Counted from the stretch's first letter, positions 7,999 to 17,177 are shown. The stretch is DNA of 64,000 nt from Nitrospirota bacterium (GCA_003695915.1 RFGF01000058.1:1-64000); one strand, 5' to 3'. Notes: generated by a model not told the origin, from the sequence alone. Translations and numbers: made by a program.

Positions 7999-9438
7999 CT
8001 ATGACGCGACCGTCCCTCCCACGGTGATTTCGTCCACACGAATCGTGGGGAGGCCGACACCGACCGGAACGGATTGTCCGTCTTTTCCGCACGTGCCGAT
8101 CCCTTCATCCAGCCTGAGGTCGTGTCCGACCATCGAGACCTTCCGGAGGATTTCCGGGCCGTTTCCGATCAAGGTAGCCCCTTTGATCGGTGCCGTGACC
8201 CGGCCGTCTTCGATGAGATACGCTTCGCTTGCCGAAAAGACGAACTTTCCACTGGTGATATCCACCTGCCCGCCGCCAAAGGAGACGGCATACAGGCCTT
8301 TTTTGACCGACCGGAGAATATCCTCGGGTTCGGATTCGCCGGCCAACATAAACGTGTTGGTCATTCTCGGCAGAACCACACTCCGAAAATCTTCTCGCCT
8401 GCCGTTTCCCGTGAGTGGAATCCCGAGCAATCGTGCGTTCAGGCGATCGGTCATGTAGGCACGAAGGATCCCCTTTTCGATGAGCACGGTCGAGGAGGTC
8501 GGCGTGCCTTCGTCATCGATGTTGAGCGATCCTCGACGAAAGGGGATCGTGCCGTCATCGACGATCGTACAGACTTCCGAGGCCACCTGTTGCCCGATGA
8601 GCTCACTGAACGCCGAGGTTTTCCGGCGGTTGAAATCGGCTTCCAGCCCATGGCCGATCGCTTCATGGAGTAAAATGCCAGGCCATCCGCTTCCCAAAAC
8701 CACGGGCATCACGCCCGCCGGGGCATCGACGGCCTCCAGATTGAGGATGGCCTGGCGGGCGGCTTCGCGCGCATAGCGGCGGGCCCGATCCTCTTCGAAA
8801 TAAAACGCAAACTCGACGCGTCCACCTCCGCCATAGGTCCCGCTTTGTCGGTTGCCTTTGTCTTCGGCGATACAGGTGACCTGCAGGCGGGACAAGGGTT
8901 GGACATCCCCAATCAAAAGCCCTTCAGAATTGACCACCAAGATCACTTTGTGTTCCGTGGAGAATGAGGCCATGACATTGCGAATGCGCGGATCATAGCG
9001 ACGGGCTTCCTGATCGATGAGATGCAAGAGGTTCACGCGTTCGGCGGTTGCGATCTCTGTCAACGGTCGTTTCAAGGGATACAGGTTATGGGGAAGCGGC
9101 TGACGATGCGTGACCGCGATCGGCGTCTCGCCTTGAGGCGAGTTCGCAATATACCGAGCCGTCTCTGCGGCAATGGCCAAATCTCGTGGGGAGAGTTCAT
9201 CGGAATAGGCGAAGCCGGTTTTTTCTCCGGCGATCGCCCGAACGCCTGCCCCCTGCGAAATGCTCTTCACCGCCCGCTTGACAATCCCTTCCTCCATGGA
9301 AACCGATTCAGCGGTGCAGGACTCGAAATAGATATCGGCATAATCGACATCGCGAGCCTTGACTCGTCCGAGCGCCTCCTGAATTTGTCGTTCCTGAAGC
9401 GAAAAATAGGAGAGATCGACCACCGCCGTGGGTTCCAT
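7999..9438 (-). CDS. tldD: TldD metalloprotease
   Basis: A 479-residue catalytic subunit of the TldD/TldE protease. The zinc-binding HExxxH motif is present as HEAIGH (about residues 258-263), followed further on by the third-ligand region FVFSASEAYLIEDG. The N-terminal domain contains VDYADIYFESCTAESVSMEEG, which shapes the substrate tunnel. Length matches the family. The ATG at 9438 has AAGG nine bases upstream, which suits it better than the GTG two codons earlier. No peptide antibiotic or toxin-antitoxin genes are nearby, so the substrate is unknown; the pair is often a housekeeping pair in Nitrospirota (recollection, not checked). Confidence 0.93.
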   Translation of the reverse strand: MEPTAVVDLSYFSLQERQIQEALGRVKARDVDYADIYFESCTAESVSMEEGIVKRAVKSISQGAGVRAIAGEKTGFAYSDELSPRDLAIAAETARYIANSPQGETPIAVTHRQPLPHNLYPLKRPLTEIATAERVNLLHLIDQEARRYDPRIRNVMASFSTEHKVILVVNSEGLLIGDVQPLSRLQVTCIAEDKGNRQSGTYGGGGRVEFAFYFEEDRARRYAREAARQAILNLEAVDAPAGVMPVVLGSGWPGILLHEAIGHGLEADFNRRKTSAFSELIGQQVASEVCTIVDDGTIPFRRGSLNIDDEGTPTSSTVLIEKGILRAYMTDRLNARLLGIPLTGNGRREDFRSVVLPRMTNTFMLAGESEPEDILRSVKKGLYAVSFGGGQVDITSGKFVFSASEAYLIEDGRVTAPIKGATLIGNGPEILRKVSMVGHDLRLDEGIGTCGKDGQSVPVGVGLPTIRVDEITVGGTVAS

Positions 9439-9722
9439 GTTCACATACCTTCTGCGAGTGAACCTTGAACTCGTCTCAGATTGTCATCATATACATTCGA
9501 ATGGATTCGAGTATAGCCGATGTCCCCCTCGTACGCAATTTTCCGGTTAAAACCAGGGAGCCATCTCATGACCTTTCGATCACATCAGCTCGGATAAGAG
9601 CCGACGCGAGCAGAACTCTCGCATCACCAATCTCTTCTACGCCCGCGAGAGGCTTTTTCGTTTGACAAGAGAGGGGCCCCTGATTAGACTGCTTTCACGA
9701 AAACCCCACACCATCAAGGAGG
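9439..9722. other. Divergent promoter region between tldD and uppS
   Basis: About 285 bases with no gene. It must hold the leftward tldD promoter and the rightward promoter of the uppS block. An inverted repeat (CTCTCGC around 9614 with GCGAGAG about 23 bases later), followed by GCTTTTTCG, could form a weak hairpin upstream of uppS, but the long loop makes this uncertain. I do not see a convincing -35/-10 pair. Confidence 0.35.
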
Positions 9723-9761
9723 ATGGGTTCGTCTTGTAACGTCCCCGACACGAGTGCATGA
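9723..9761 (+). CDS. Possible 12-codon leader peptide overlapping the uppS start
   Basis: A minute frame encodes MGSSCNVPDTSA. AAGGAGG at 9716-9722 lies directly before its ATG, so the spacing is tight (about three bases from AAGG). Its TGA at 9759-9761 overlaps the uppS ATG at 9758 in the ATGA arrangement typical of translational coupling. uppS itself has no Shine-Dalgarno, and its frame is closed by a TAA at 9737-9739, so uppS cannot start further upstream. I therefore propose that ribosomes load at this leader and reinitiate on uppS. The peptide need not have a function. Confidence 0.4.
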   Translation: MGSSCNVPDTSA

Positions 9762-10555
9762 GCAACCTCCAAGTTGTTCCTTCCGATCACGTCACGGACT
9801 CGGAACTTTTTCGCCAACTTGATCCACAACGGATACCGGTCCATATCGCCATGATCATGGATGGAAACGGGCGCTGGGCCGAATTGCGCGGATTGCCTCG
9901 AATCTCCGGGCATCGTGAGGGACTTTCAGCGCTTCGGGAGGTACTGGATACCTGCCATCAACTCGGAGTTCGGATCGTCACGATTTACGCGTTCTCTTCG
10001 GAAAATTGGAACCGGCCACCGCATGAAATCGAGTTGCTGATGAACTTGCTGGAAGAATATCTGCAGCGGGAACGGTCGCACTTCCTCGAACACCGCATTC
10101 GCTTCTTTCCCATCGGACAGTTGGAGAAATTGCCTGCTTCGGTCTCTACCTTGGTCCATGAAGTGGCAGAAGAAACGCGGCATTTCACCGAACGGACGTT
10201 GACCGTTGCGTTGAGTTACGGAGGACGCGCCGAAATTCTCGACGCGATTCAGCGTCTCGCTTACGATGTAGAATCTGGAACGCTCCGTCCGTCGCAGATC
10301 GACGAGTCGCTGTTCACCCGCTATCTAGCCACCGATGGGCTCCCCGATCCTGATTTGCTGATTCGCACGAGCGGAGAAACGCGAATCAGCAATTTCCTGC
10401 TTTGGCAGATCGCCTACACCGAATTATATTTCACCAAAACGTTATGGCCCGACTTTCGACGCCAGGAACTCATGCGTGCGATCTTGGACTATCAACGGCG
10501 TGAACGGCGTTTTGGGCGCGTGTCCCATTCCCTTTCCCGTCAGAGCCCCTCGTGA
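9758..10555 (+). CDS. uppS: Undecaprenyl diphosphate synthase
   Basis: A 265-residue cis-prenyltransferase that adds eight isopentenyl units to farnesyl diphosphate to make the C55 lipid carrier for peptidoglycan and O-antigen. The diagnostic MIMDGNGRWA motif includes the catalytic Asp35. IYAFSSENWNRP and the C-terminal pair LIRTSGETRISNFLLWQIAY (carrying the diphosphate-binding Arg and Ser residues) follow. Length is normal. The ATG lacks its own ribosome-binding site and overlaps a short leader frame. The 3' end overlaps the cdsA GTG by four bases. UppP, the recycling phosphatase for the same carrier, is encoded at 56604. Confidence 0.97.
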   Translation: MSNLQVVPSDHVTDSELFRQLDPQRIPVHIAMIMDGNGRWAELRGLPRISGHREGLSALREVLDTCHQLGVRIVTIYAFSSENWNRPPHEIELLMNLLEEYLQRERSHFLEHRIRFFPIGQLEKLPASVSTLVHEVAEETRHFTERTLTVALSYGGRAEILDAIQRLAYDVESGTLRPSQIDESLFTRYLATDGLPDPDLLIRTSGETRISNFLLWQIAYTELYFTKTLWPDFRRQELMRAILDYQRRERRFGRVSHSLSRQSPS

Positions 10556-11445
10556 GCAGGGAGATCGATCAGTCTCCTCCATCATCTTCTCGCCCACCGG
10601 CTGAATGGCAGGAGGCTCCCCCGCGTCGCCTCGATCCGCGCCGGTTGTACCCCGCGCTTGTCTTTATTCCGCTTTTCTTCGCCCTCGTTCAATATCTGCC
10701 CCCGATGGCGTTTGTCGTGTTTGTCTGTCTGGCAGCGAGCTTCGCCTTATGGGAATTCTATACCGTGTATTTTGGCGGCCACGTGCCGCGATCGTTGCTG
10801 GCTTTTGGTCTCCTCGGGCTCGCGACTCTGTTTGTGATGACGGATCGCGCATTGGCCGAACCCCTTTTAGCCGGCTGTTTTCTCTTGACGGTGGCCACCT
10901 TGCTCGGATTTCTCATTAACCCTGCTTATTTCAAGGATGCGCTCCCTCGTTCGTTGGCTAGTGTGTTAGGCATCTGTTACATCGGCGGGTGTTTGGCGCA
11001 CCTCGTGTTGATCCGTCAACTCCCGGCAGGGCCTGAGCTGGTCTTTTTTGTGATCGTGACCACCTGGCTTGCCGACACCGGCGCCTATTATGTAGGCGTG
11101 TTAGCCGGACGAACGCCTTTGGCTCCTTGGATCAGTCCTCGCAAAACCGTCGAGGGATTGTTCGGAGGCATGCTCGCTGCAGTTGCAGCAGCTCTTTTAT
11201 GCATCATCTGGTTCGTGCCGGAATTGACGCTGCTCGACGGACTTCTGCTCGGTTTGGTCCTCACCATTGTAGGTCTCATGGGCGACCTAGCCGAGTCGGT
11301 TTTCAAGCGATTATCCGGCGTCAAGGATTCCAGCGGACTGATTCCCGGTCATGGCGGCGTGCTCGATCGACTGGATAGCTTACTCTTGACGGCACCGAGC
11401 TTTTATTATTATGTGGTCCTCGTGAAGCATTCCCCTGCCCTCTAA
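10552..11445 (+). CDS. cdsA: Phosphatidate cytidylyltransferase
   Basis: A 297-residue integral membrane enzyme that makes CDP-diacylglycerol from phosphatidate and CTP, the branch point of phospholipid synthesis. About eight hydrophobic helices lie between residues 30 and 290. The family signature is clear near the C-terminus: SGVKDSSGLIPGHGGVLDRL followed by DSL, together with the upstream DTGAYYVG and SPRKTVEG segments. The start is a GTG that overlaps the uppS stop (GTGA), so translation should be coupled. The N-terminal 30 residues are Pro/Arg/Ser-rich and cytoplasmic. uppS-cdsA-dxr-rseP-proS is a common bacterial order. Confidence 0.96.
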   Translation: MSREIDQSPPSSSRPPAEWQEAPPRRLDPRRLYPALVFIPLFFALVQYLPPMAFVVFVCLAASFALWEFYTVYFGGHVPRSLLAFGLLGLATLFVMTDRALAEPLLAGCFLLTVATLLGFLINPAYFKDALPRSLASVLGICYIGGCLAHLVLIRQLPAGPELVFFVIVTTWLADTGAYYVGVLAGRTPLAPWISPRKTVEGLFGGMLAAVAAALLCIIWFVPELTLLDGLLLGLVLTIVGLMGDLAESVFKRLSGVKDSSGLIPGHGGVLDRLDSLLLTAPSFYYYVVLVKHSPAL

Positions 11446-11476
11446 GGGGGACCACCTCTGTAATGGAGCATAACCG

Positions 11477-12637
11477 ATGAAACGCATCGTGATTCTTGGA
11501 TCGACCGGATCGATCGGCGAGAGCACCCTCGATATCGTGAGGAAGTTTCCGGATCGCTTTTCCGTGCTCGGCTTGACGGCAGCAACCAACGACCAAAAGC
11601 TCGAACATCAGATCCGCTTGTTTCGCCCCAAGGTGGTAGCCTTGTCATCGGAATGCGCGGCCCGCCAACTCCGCCGGCGATTGGGCAAGCACCCCGTGGA
11701 TATTTTGAGCGGCGAACAGGGATTGTGTGCGGTGGCCAGTTTGCCGGAATCCGATCTCGTGATTTCAGCCATCGTCGGAGGAGCAGGACTCCTGCCTACC
11801 ATGGCTGCGCTGCGCGCAGGGCGCGCTGTGGCGCTCGCGAATAAAGAACCCATGGTGATGGCCGGCGAGCTCATGCAGCGAGAAGCTCACCGGCAAGGCA
11901 TCCGGATCTTTCCTATTGACAGCGAGCACAGTGCGATCTTCCAGTCGATGGAGGGACATCGCCTCTGCGATGTTCGCCGCATCGTTTTGACCGCGTCGGG
12001 CGGACCGTTTTGGGACTGGACAAGGGAAGAACTGGCCCATGCGACGCCAGACCAAGCCTTACAACATCCCAATTGGAAAATGGGCGCCAAGATTACAGTC
12101 GATTCAGCCACCCTGATGAACAAGGGGCTCGAGGTCATTGAAGCTCGTTGGCTCTTCGACATGACCCCAGACCGCATCGACATGGTGATCCACCGGGAAA
12201 GCATCATTCATTCTCTGGTAGAATATTGCGACGGTTCGGTCATCGCGCAATTGGGACATCCCGATATGCGAACGCCGATTGCCTATGCATTGAATTATCC
12301 CGAGCGCGTCCCATTGCTTCCCCAACCGTTGGATTTAGGGAAAATCGGAACATTGACATTTTCTCCACCGGACTTTGAAAGGTTTCCCTGTCCCAAGCTC
12401 GCGTATGCCGCGTTAGAACACGGGGGGGCATTGGCTCCGGCATTGAACGCCGCCAACGAAGTGGCCGTCCAAGCGTTTCTCGAACGCGGGTTGCCGTTTT
12501 TGCACATACCGACTGTGATCGAAGACACCATGCAATCGTGCACGCATCGATCCCCCACTTCGATCGAAGAAGCGCTAGCTGTCGATCGATGGGCTCGAAC
12601 GCACGCGTCTGCGATTGCCAAGCGATATCTCACGTGA
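11477..12637 (+). CDS. dxr: 1-deoxy-D-xylulose 5-phosphate reductoisomerase
   Basis: A 386-residue cytosolic enzyme that converts DXP to methylerythritol 4-phosphate with NADPH, the committed step of the MEP isoprenoid route that feeds UppS. The NADPH loop GSTGSIGEST is at residues 7-16. The metal and substrate residues lie in ANKEPMV, PIDSEHSAIFQ, TASGGPF and the later KITVDSATLMNKGLEVIEA region. Length is standard. The ATG has GGAG eight bases upstream. It lies 31 bases after cdsA, so the same operon is likely. Confidence 0.97.
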   Translation: MKRIVILGSTGSIGESTLDIVRKFPDRFSVLGLTAATNDQKLEHQIRLFRPKVVALSSECAARQLRRRLGKHPVDILSGEQGLCAVASLPESDLVISAIVGGAGLLPTMAALRAGRAVALANKEPMVMAGELMQREAHRQGIRIFPIDSEHSAIFQSMEGHRLCDVRRIVLTASGGPFWDWTREELAHATPDQALQHPNWKMGAKITVDSATLMNKGLEVIEARWLFDMTPDRIDMVIHRESIIHSLVEYCDGSVIAQLGHPDMRTPIAYALNYPERVPLLPQPLDLGKIGTLTFSPPDFERFPCPKLAYAALEHGGALAPALNAANEVAVQAFLERGLPFLHIPTVIEDTMQSCTHRSPTSIEEALAVDRWARTHASAIAKRYLT

Positions 12638-12727
12638 CGTGGTTTCCTGCTCACCGATCTCTGGCCCCTGCACCAGGAGAGGTCATCTGAGGCGGGAATC
12701 GAGATTTTTTACCTAGTTGATCTACCC

Positions 12728-14098
12728 ATGGCTCTCTCTCCGGATTTTTTATACCTGCTCGCTCAAAAGCTCTGGTGGTTTCTGGTCGTCTTGGGGGTAC
12801 TGGTGGCCTTCCACGAACTCGGCCATTTTCTCGCAGCCCGCGCCGTGGGAGTCAAAGTGCTCAAATTTTCGATCGGGTTCGGCCCGAAACTCTTGGGCCG
12901 CCGCGTCGGTGAAACCGAATACGTGCTTTCGGTCATTCCTTTGGGCGGGTACGTCAAGCTCTTCGGAGAAGACGGATCCGAGGCCATCGACCCTCACGAG
13001 CGCCAACGGTCGTTTGCCCATCAATCGATCCCTAAAAAAATGCTCATTGTCGGGGCGGGTCCAGGATTTAATTTTTTGTTGAGCTATGTGATTTTCACAG
13101 TCTGGCTGGCGACAGGCTCTCCGCTCTTCGTTCCCTCGTTTTCGGATCTCCTACCGACAGTTCAAGCGATCAGCCCAGGCTCTCCCGCCGATCGTGCGGG
13201 ACTTCACGTGGGCGATCGGATCGTCACAGTGAACGGACAAGACATCGCAACTCAGAATGATTTGTACGCCATCGTTGCCCAATCCCGCGGAGAACCTCTG
13301 ACCATCGAGGTGATCCGTAGCGGGAAAACCATGACGTTTCGGGTAACACCAGAGGCCCGTACATTTCCTAACGAACCCGAGCCCGTTTATGTCCTCGGCA
13401 TCGAAGAGCCCCCTCCGGTGGTCACTGGTGTGATGCCTGACTCTCCGGCTGAAGTCGCAGGGCTGGAAGTCGGCGACCGTATCGTGGAAATCGAAGGACG
13501 TCCGATTCATACCTGGGTAGAAATGACGGAAATCGTCAGAGGAAACCCCGGCCGGCCGCTTCGATTTGTCGTTCAACGCCATGGGGAACGCCGCGCCGTG
13601 ACCGTCACCCCTGCCCCGACCACCGTCACGGTAGATGGGCAATCTCAGACGATCGGACGCATCGGCATCATGGGGCCAGGACGATCTGCAGTGCAATCGG
13701 AATCTCCCTTTTGGGCCCCCTGGGATGGGCTCAAAGCCACCTGGGCCTGGTGCGAATTGACCGTCGTCGGCGTATATAAAATGTTCACCGGCGAGATTTC
13801 GTCCAAAAACATCGGCGGACCGATTATGATCGCCAGCGTATCCGGAGAAGCCGCCGAGCAAGGCCTGTCGAACGTGTTGTTTTTAATCGCGATTCTGAGC
13901 ATCAATCTTGGGATATTGAATCTGCTCCCCATCCCGATTCTCGATGGCGGACACTTGGTCTTCTTCGCATACGAAGCGATCGCTCGGCGCCCGTTGGGCG
14001 AACGTCAACGCGAAGTGGCGCAACAAATCGGCCTGGCGCTCTTGATCTCCATTATGCTCTACGCATTCTGGAACGACTTCATGCGGCTGTTGGAATAA
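12728..14098 (+). CDS. rseP: RseP-type site-2 intramembrane metalloprotease
   Basis: A 456-residue inner-membrane zinc protease that cuts single-pass anti-sigma factors and signal-peptide remnants. The zinc site HELGH is at residues 29-33 in the first helix. Two PDZ domains (about 120-205 and 220-305) lie in the periplasmic loop, with the motifs SPADRAGLHVGDRI and SPAEVAGLEVGDRI. The third ligand motif, PIPILDGGHL, is near the C-terminus. Two PDZ domains match E. coli RseP rather than the shorter forms. No anti-sigma gene is adjacent. The start lacks a strong ribosome-binding site, but nothing better exists upstream. Confidence 0.95.
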   Translation: MALSPDFLYLLAQKLWWFLVVLGVLVAFHELGHFLAARAVGVKVLKFSIGFGPKLLGRRVGETEYVLSVIPLGGYVKLFGEDGSEAIDPHERQRSFAHQSIPKKMLIVGAGPGFNFLLSYVIFTVWLATGSPLFVPSFSDLLPTVQAISPGSPADRAGLHVGDRIVTVNGQDIATQNDLYAIVAQSRGEPLTIEVIRSGKTMTFRVTPEARTFPNEPEPVYVLGIEEPPPVVTGVMPDSPAEVAGLEVGDRIVEIEGRPIHTWVEMTEIVRGNPGRPLRFVVQRHGERRAVTVTPAPTTVTVDGQSQTIGRIGIMGPGRSAVQSESPFWAPWDGLKATWAWCELTVVGVYKMFTGEISSKNIGGPIMIASVSGEAAEQGLSNVLFLIAILSINLGILNLLPIPILDGGHLVFFAYEAIARRPLGERQREVAQQIGLALLISIMLYAFWNDFMRLLE

Positions 14099-14166
14099 AG
14101 CTTGACATGCCACTCGGGTCTTGGGTATGCCCAAGCAGCACGTCAGCCTCGATGAATTCGACACCT

Positions 14167-15882
14167 ATGCGCACCTCTGAGTTGTTCGTTCCCACGCTCC
14201 GCGAAGATCCTGGCGAAGCCGAGGTACCAAGCCATCGCTTGATGCTGCGAGCCGGAATGATCCGCAAAGTCGCGGCAGGCATTTATACGTATCTTCCGCT
14301 CGGGCTCCGAGTCATTCGAAAAATCGAACAGATCATCAGAGAAGAATTGCTCCGCGCAGGTGCTCAGGAACTGCTCATGCCCATTCTCTCTCCGGCTGAA
14401 CTCTGGCGCGAAACGGGGCGCTGGGATTTCTACGGCAAAGAGCTTTTTCGATGTCGGGATCGCCACGATCGAGAATTTTGTTTGGGACCGACTCACGAGG
14501 AGGTGGTCACGGATTTGTTTCGCCGTGAAGTGCGCTCCTACCGTCAGCTCCCTTTGACCGTTTTTCAAATCCAGACCAAGTTTCGCGATGAAATTCGACC
14601 CAGATTCGGGCTCATGCGGGCACGAGAATTCATCATGAAGGATGCCTACAGTTTTGACGCCGAGATGACCGGAGCTGCAAAAAGTTATCAAGCCATGTAC
14701 GACGCGTATCATCGCATTTTCGAGCGCACCGGCCTGCGATTTCGCGCAGTGGAAGCGGACACGGGGTTGATCGGCGGCACCTCATCGCACGAATTCATGG
14801 TTTTGGCCGACACCGGAGAAGAACTGATCGTCTACGACCCTCACGGAACCTATGCCGCCAACGTCGAACGTGCGGAAGTGCCCCCTCCGACAGAAATATC
14901 CATCGAGCCACTCCAACCGTTACAAAAAGTTCATACTCCCGGCGCAAAAACTGTCGAAGAAGTATGCGCGCTGTTGGGAGCGACCCCGGATCGATTGGTC
15001 AAAACGCTGTTGTATACCACCGATCGCGGCACGGTTGTGGCTGTATTGATTCGAGGCGATCATCAAGCGAACGAAATCAAAATCAAGCGGTACCTTGGCG
15101 TGCACGACCTGGCTCTCGCCGATGCCGAAACCGTGCAGGCCATCACGCATGCTCCGCCGGGATTTGCCGGTCCTATCGGATTATCCCACGTGCGGATTCT
15201 CGCAGATCACGCCATCCGGGCCATGCGCAACATGATTGTCGGCGCGAACGAAGCCGACGCGCATTACATCAATGCCAACTGGGATCGCGATTTCCAGGTG
15301 GAGGCCTTTGCCGATTTTCGTCAGGCTCGAGCCGGCGACCCAACGCCCGACAGAACCGGCACACTCCATTGCGCACGGGGGATCGAAGTCGGCCATGTCT
15401 TTATGTTGGGAACGAAATATAGCGAAAAAATGGGGGCCACGTTTTTGGATGCGCATGGATCCGAACATTTTGTGATCATGGGATGCTACGGGATCGGCGT
15501 GGGCCGAACCGTCGCTGCCGCCGTCGAACAAAACCACGACGACAAAGGGATCATCTGGCCCATTCCCATTGCGCCGTTTCACGTCCATTTGCTCCCCGTA
15601 ACGCCCTCCGATGCCATCGCGCATCTCACCGAAACGCTCTACCATGACCTTCAACGAGCCGGGATCGACGTCTTGTGGGACGATCGGGATGAGCGGGCTG
15701 GAGTCAAGTTCAACGACGCCGATTTGCTCGGGATTCCCTATCAGATCATTCTTGGCGATAAAGGGCTTGCGCAAGGCACTGTCGATCTCAAGGAACGCAA
15801 GACCGGCCGCATTGAAAAGCTGAGCCCATCCAGTTTGATTTCCTCATTGGTCGATAAGCTCTCTATGGGAGCGAAGGCCTAG
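14167..15882 (+). CDS. proS: Prolyl-tRNA synthetase, bacterial type with editing domain
   Basis: A 571-residue class II synthetase that charges tRNA-Pro. It opens with MRTSELFVPTLREDPGEAEV, the standard start of the long bacterial form; the codons before 14167 have no family similarity. Motif 2 (FRDEIRPRFGLMRAREFIMK) and motif 3 (YGIGVGRTVAAAVEQ) are intact. The insertion (INS) editing domain that hydrolyses Ala-tRNA-Pro fills about residues 225-390 (for example KTVEEVCALLGATPDRLVKT). An anticodon-binding domain ends the protein. A tRNA-Pro(CGG) gene lies at 31608 in this window. It follows rseP by 68 bases. Confidence 0.96.
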   Translation: MRTSELFVPTLREDPGEAEVPSHRLMLRAGMIRKVAAGIYTYLPLGLRVIRKIEQIIREELLRAGAQELLMPILSPAELWRETGRWDFYGKELFRCRDRHDREFCLGPTHEEVVTDLFRREVRSYRQLPLTVFQIQTKFRDEIRPRFGLMRAREFIMKDAYSFDAEMTGAAKSYQAMYDAYHRIFERTGLRFRAVEADTGLIGGTSSHEFMVLADTGEELIVYDPHGTYAANVERAEVPPPTEISIEPLQPLQKVHTPGAKTVEEVCALLGATPDRLVKTLLYTTDRGTVVAVLIRGDHQANEIKIKRYLGVHDLALADAETVQAITHAPPGFAGPIGLSHVRILADHAIRAMRNMIVGANEADAHYINANWDRDFQVEAFADFRQARAGDPTPDRTGTLHCARGIEVGHVFMLGTKYSEKMGATFLDAHGSEHFVIMGCYGIGVGRTVAAAVEQNHDDKGIIWPIPIAPFHVHLLPVTPSDAIAHLTETLYHDLQRAGIDVLWDDRDERAGVKFNDADLLGIPYQIILGDKGLAQGTVDLKERKTGRIEKLSPSSLISSLVDKLSMGAKA

Positions 15883-16024
15883 CATCATTGTCTTTCCGGA
15901 CACCGATCAAACGACCCGCTTGCGACCGATTCGTCTGCCTCATAACGCTTTAATTTAGGCGATACTTTGCCTGCCTGCTTACCTGGTACAATTGGGCTGA
16001 TGAAAACATGAGCATCGGGTTACA

Positions 16025-16052
16025 TTGACAAAAGATTTCATGCGATGATACG
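16025..16052 (+). promoter_or_regulatory. Possible sigma-70 promoter before the DUF151 pair
   Basis: A perfect TTGACA (16025-16030) is followed after 16 bases by GATACG, a poor -10 box. It sits about 80 bases before the first DUF151 start, in the 249-base gap after proS. The -35 is convincing and the -10 is not. Confidence 0.3.
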
Positions 16053-16131
16053 GTAGCTTTCGATTTCAGAAGTCATCGTTTTTATTCAGCCTGTGCCTGG
16101 ATGGCAACGAGAGGACAGGATTGAGGGCTAT

Positions 16132-16587
16132 ATGCTCGTTCAGATGAATGTTCGGGGATTGTTGTTTGACCCTTACAACAATGCATATATCGTCATTCTC
16201 CGCGATGAAGAAAATGCGGAGATGCTCCCGATTTGGGTAGGCAAAGCGGAAGCGAGCGCCATCAGTTTCGCATTAGAGCGTATCGCTCCTCCCCGACCGA
16301 TGACTCATGACTTGATGAAAGCGATATTGGACAGTATCGATGCGAAAGTCATCAGCGCAGTGGTCACCGATCTCAAAGAGAATACATACTTCGCCAAGAT
16401 TCATTTGCTCTACGGTGATTCCGAGTTTGCTGTCGATTCCCGTCCAAGCGATGCCATAGCGGTGGCGTTGCGTACCGAGGCGCCGATTTTTGCCACATCA
16501 GAGGTGCTCCATAAGCAAAGCTCGGAGGAGCTCGAGCGATGGTTGGAAAATTTGAAGCCTGAAGATTTCGGAAAGTTCGAAACCTGA
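16132..16587 (+). CDS. Bifunctional nuclease (DUF151) family protein, copy 1
   Basis: A 151-residue protein of the DUF151/BFN family. The signature segments are present: LPIWVGKAEASAI, PPRPMTHDLM, then ENTYFAKIHL and the strongly conserved SRPSDAIAVALRTEAPIFA. Plant members have been reported as bifunctional nucleases, but most bacterial members are uncharacterised, so the activity here is an inference. It is cytosolic. I start at the ATG at 16132, with GAGGG four to five bases upstream; the GTG at 16093 adds 13 residues without family similarity. A paralogue follows 119 bases downstream. Both precede the ribosomal protein genes rplM-rpsI. Confidence 0.88.
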   Translation: MLVQMNVRGLLFDPYNNAYIVILRDEENAEMLPIWVGKAEASAISFALERIAPPRPMTHDLMKAILDSIDAKVISAVVTDLKENTYFAKIHLLYGDSEFAVDSRPSDAIAVALRTEAPIFATSEVLHKQSSEELERWLENLKPEDFGKFET

Positions 16588-16616
16588 ACGCCCCTTCTTT
16601 TCGGTGCCGTCCTCTC

Positions 16617-16650
16617 CGGCTATCACATTCCGCATCAAGCCAGATAGCCG
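16617..16650. repeat. Inverted repeat between the DUF151 paralogues
   Basis: CGGCTATC (16617-16624) and GATAGCCG (16643-16650) form a perfect 8-bp stem with an 18-base loop. No T-run follows, so this is not a classical terminator. It could be a weak attenuator or processing site between the two genes. Confidence 0.35.
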
Positions 16651-16706
16651 CCTTCCGTTCAAAGGACGAGAGAACCCGACACAGGGGCAACGCCAAATGC
16701 GCGACT

Positions 16707-17177
16707 ATGGAACGTGAACACCATTTGATTCCTTTAAAAGTCCACGGCGTCTTAGTGGATCCAAACACGGATACACAAATCGTGGTTCTGCGCGACGACG
16801 GGAACACGGAAGTCTTGCCGATTTGGGTCGGCACAGCAGAAGGAACCTCCATTCGATTGGCTCTCGAAGGGATCGTCCCCCCTCGCCCAATGAGTCATGA
16901 TCTGATCACCAGTTTCGCTCAGCATTTGGGATTCACGGTCACGAAGGTGATCATCACCGAAGTCAAAGAGAATACCTATTATGCTGTGCTTCATCTCACA
17001 GCCAATGGAATCGAACGAGTTATCGACTGTCGACCAAGCGATGCCATTGCCGTGGCCGTTCGAACCAAAAGTCCTATTTATGTCACGGCAGAGGTGCTGG
17101 AACGAAAAAGCAGCGAGCATCTCGATGCTTGGCTAGCGAAACTAGACTTGAAACATTCTGATCAATCCGAGTCGTAA
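16707..17177 (+). CDS. Bifunctional nuclease (DUF151) family protein, copy 2
   Basis: A 156-residue paralogue of the preceding gene. It shares the segments LPIWVGTAEGTSI, PPRPMSHDLI, KENTYYAVLHL and RPSDAIAVAVRTKSPIYVTAEV. The two differ most at the N-terminus and in the central strand, so the duplication is old rather than recent. It ends 27 bases before rplM and is likely read with it. Function is as uncertain as for copy 1. The pair may form a hetero-oligomer, but nothing in the sequence proves that. Confidence 0.88.
   Translation: MEREHHLIPLKVHGVLVDPNTDTQIVVLRDDGNTEVLPIWVGTAEGTSIRLALEGIVPPRPMSHDLITSFAQHLGFTVTKVIITEVKENTYYAVLHLTANGIERVIDCRPSDAIAVAVRTKSPIYVTAEVLERKSSEHLDAWLAKLDLKHSDQSES

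Noticed and set aside
9613-9665. Terminator or riboswitch before uppS
   Set aside because: The stem is only 7 bp with a loop of about 23 bases, and no gene on the plus strand ends upstream of it.
14143-14712. 189-codon antisense frame in proS, and similar long antisense frames in rseP, glmS and moeB genes
   Set aside because: They mirror conserved coding sequence on the other strand and lack ribosome-binding sites or motifs.
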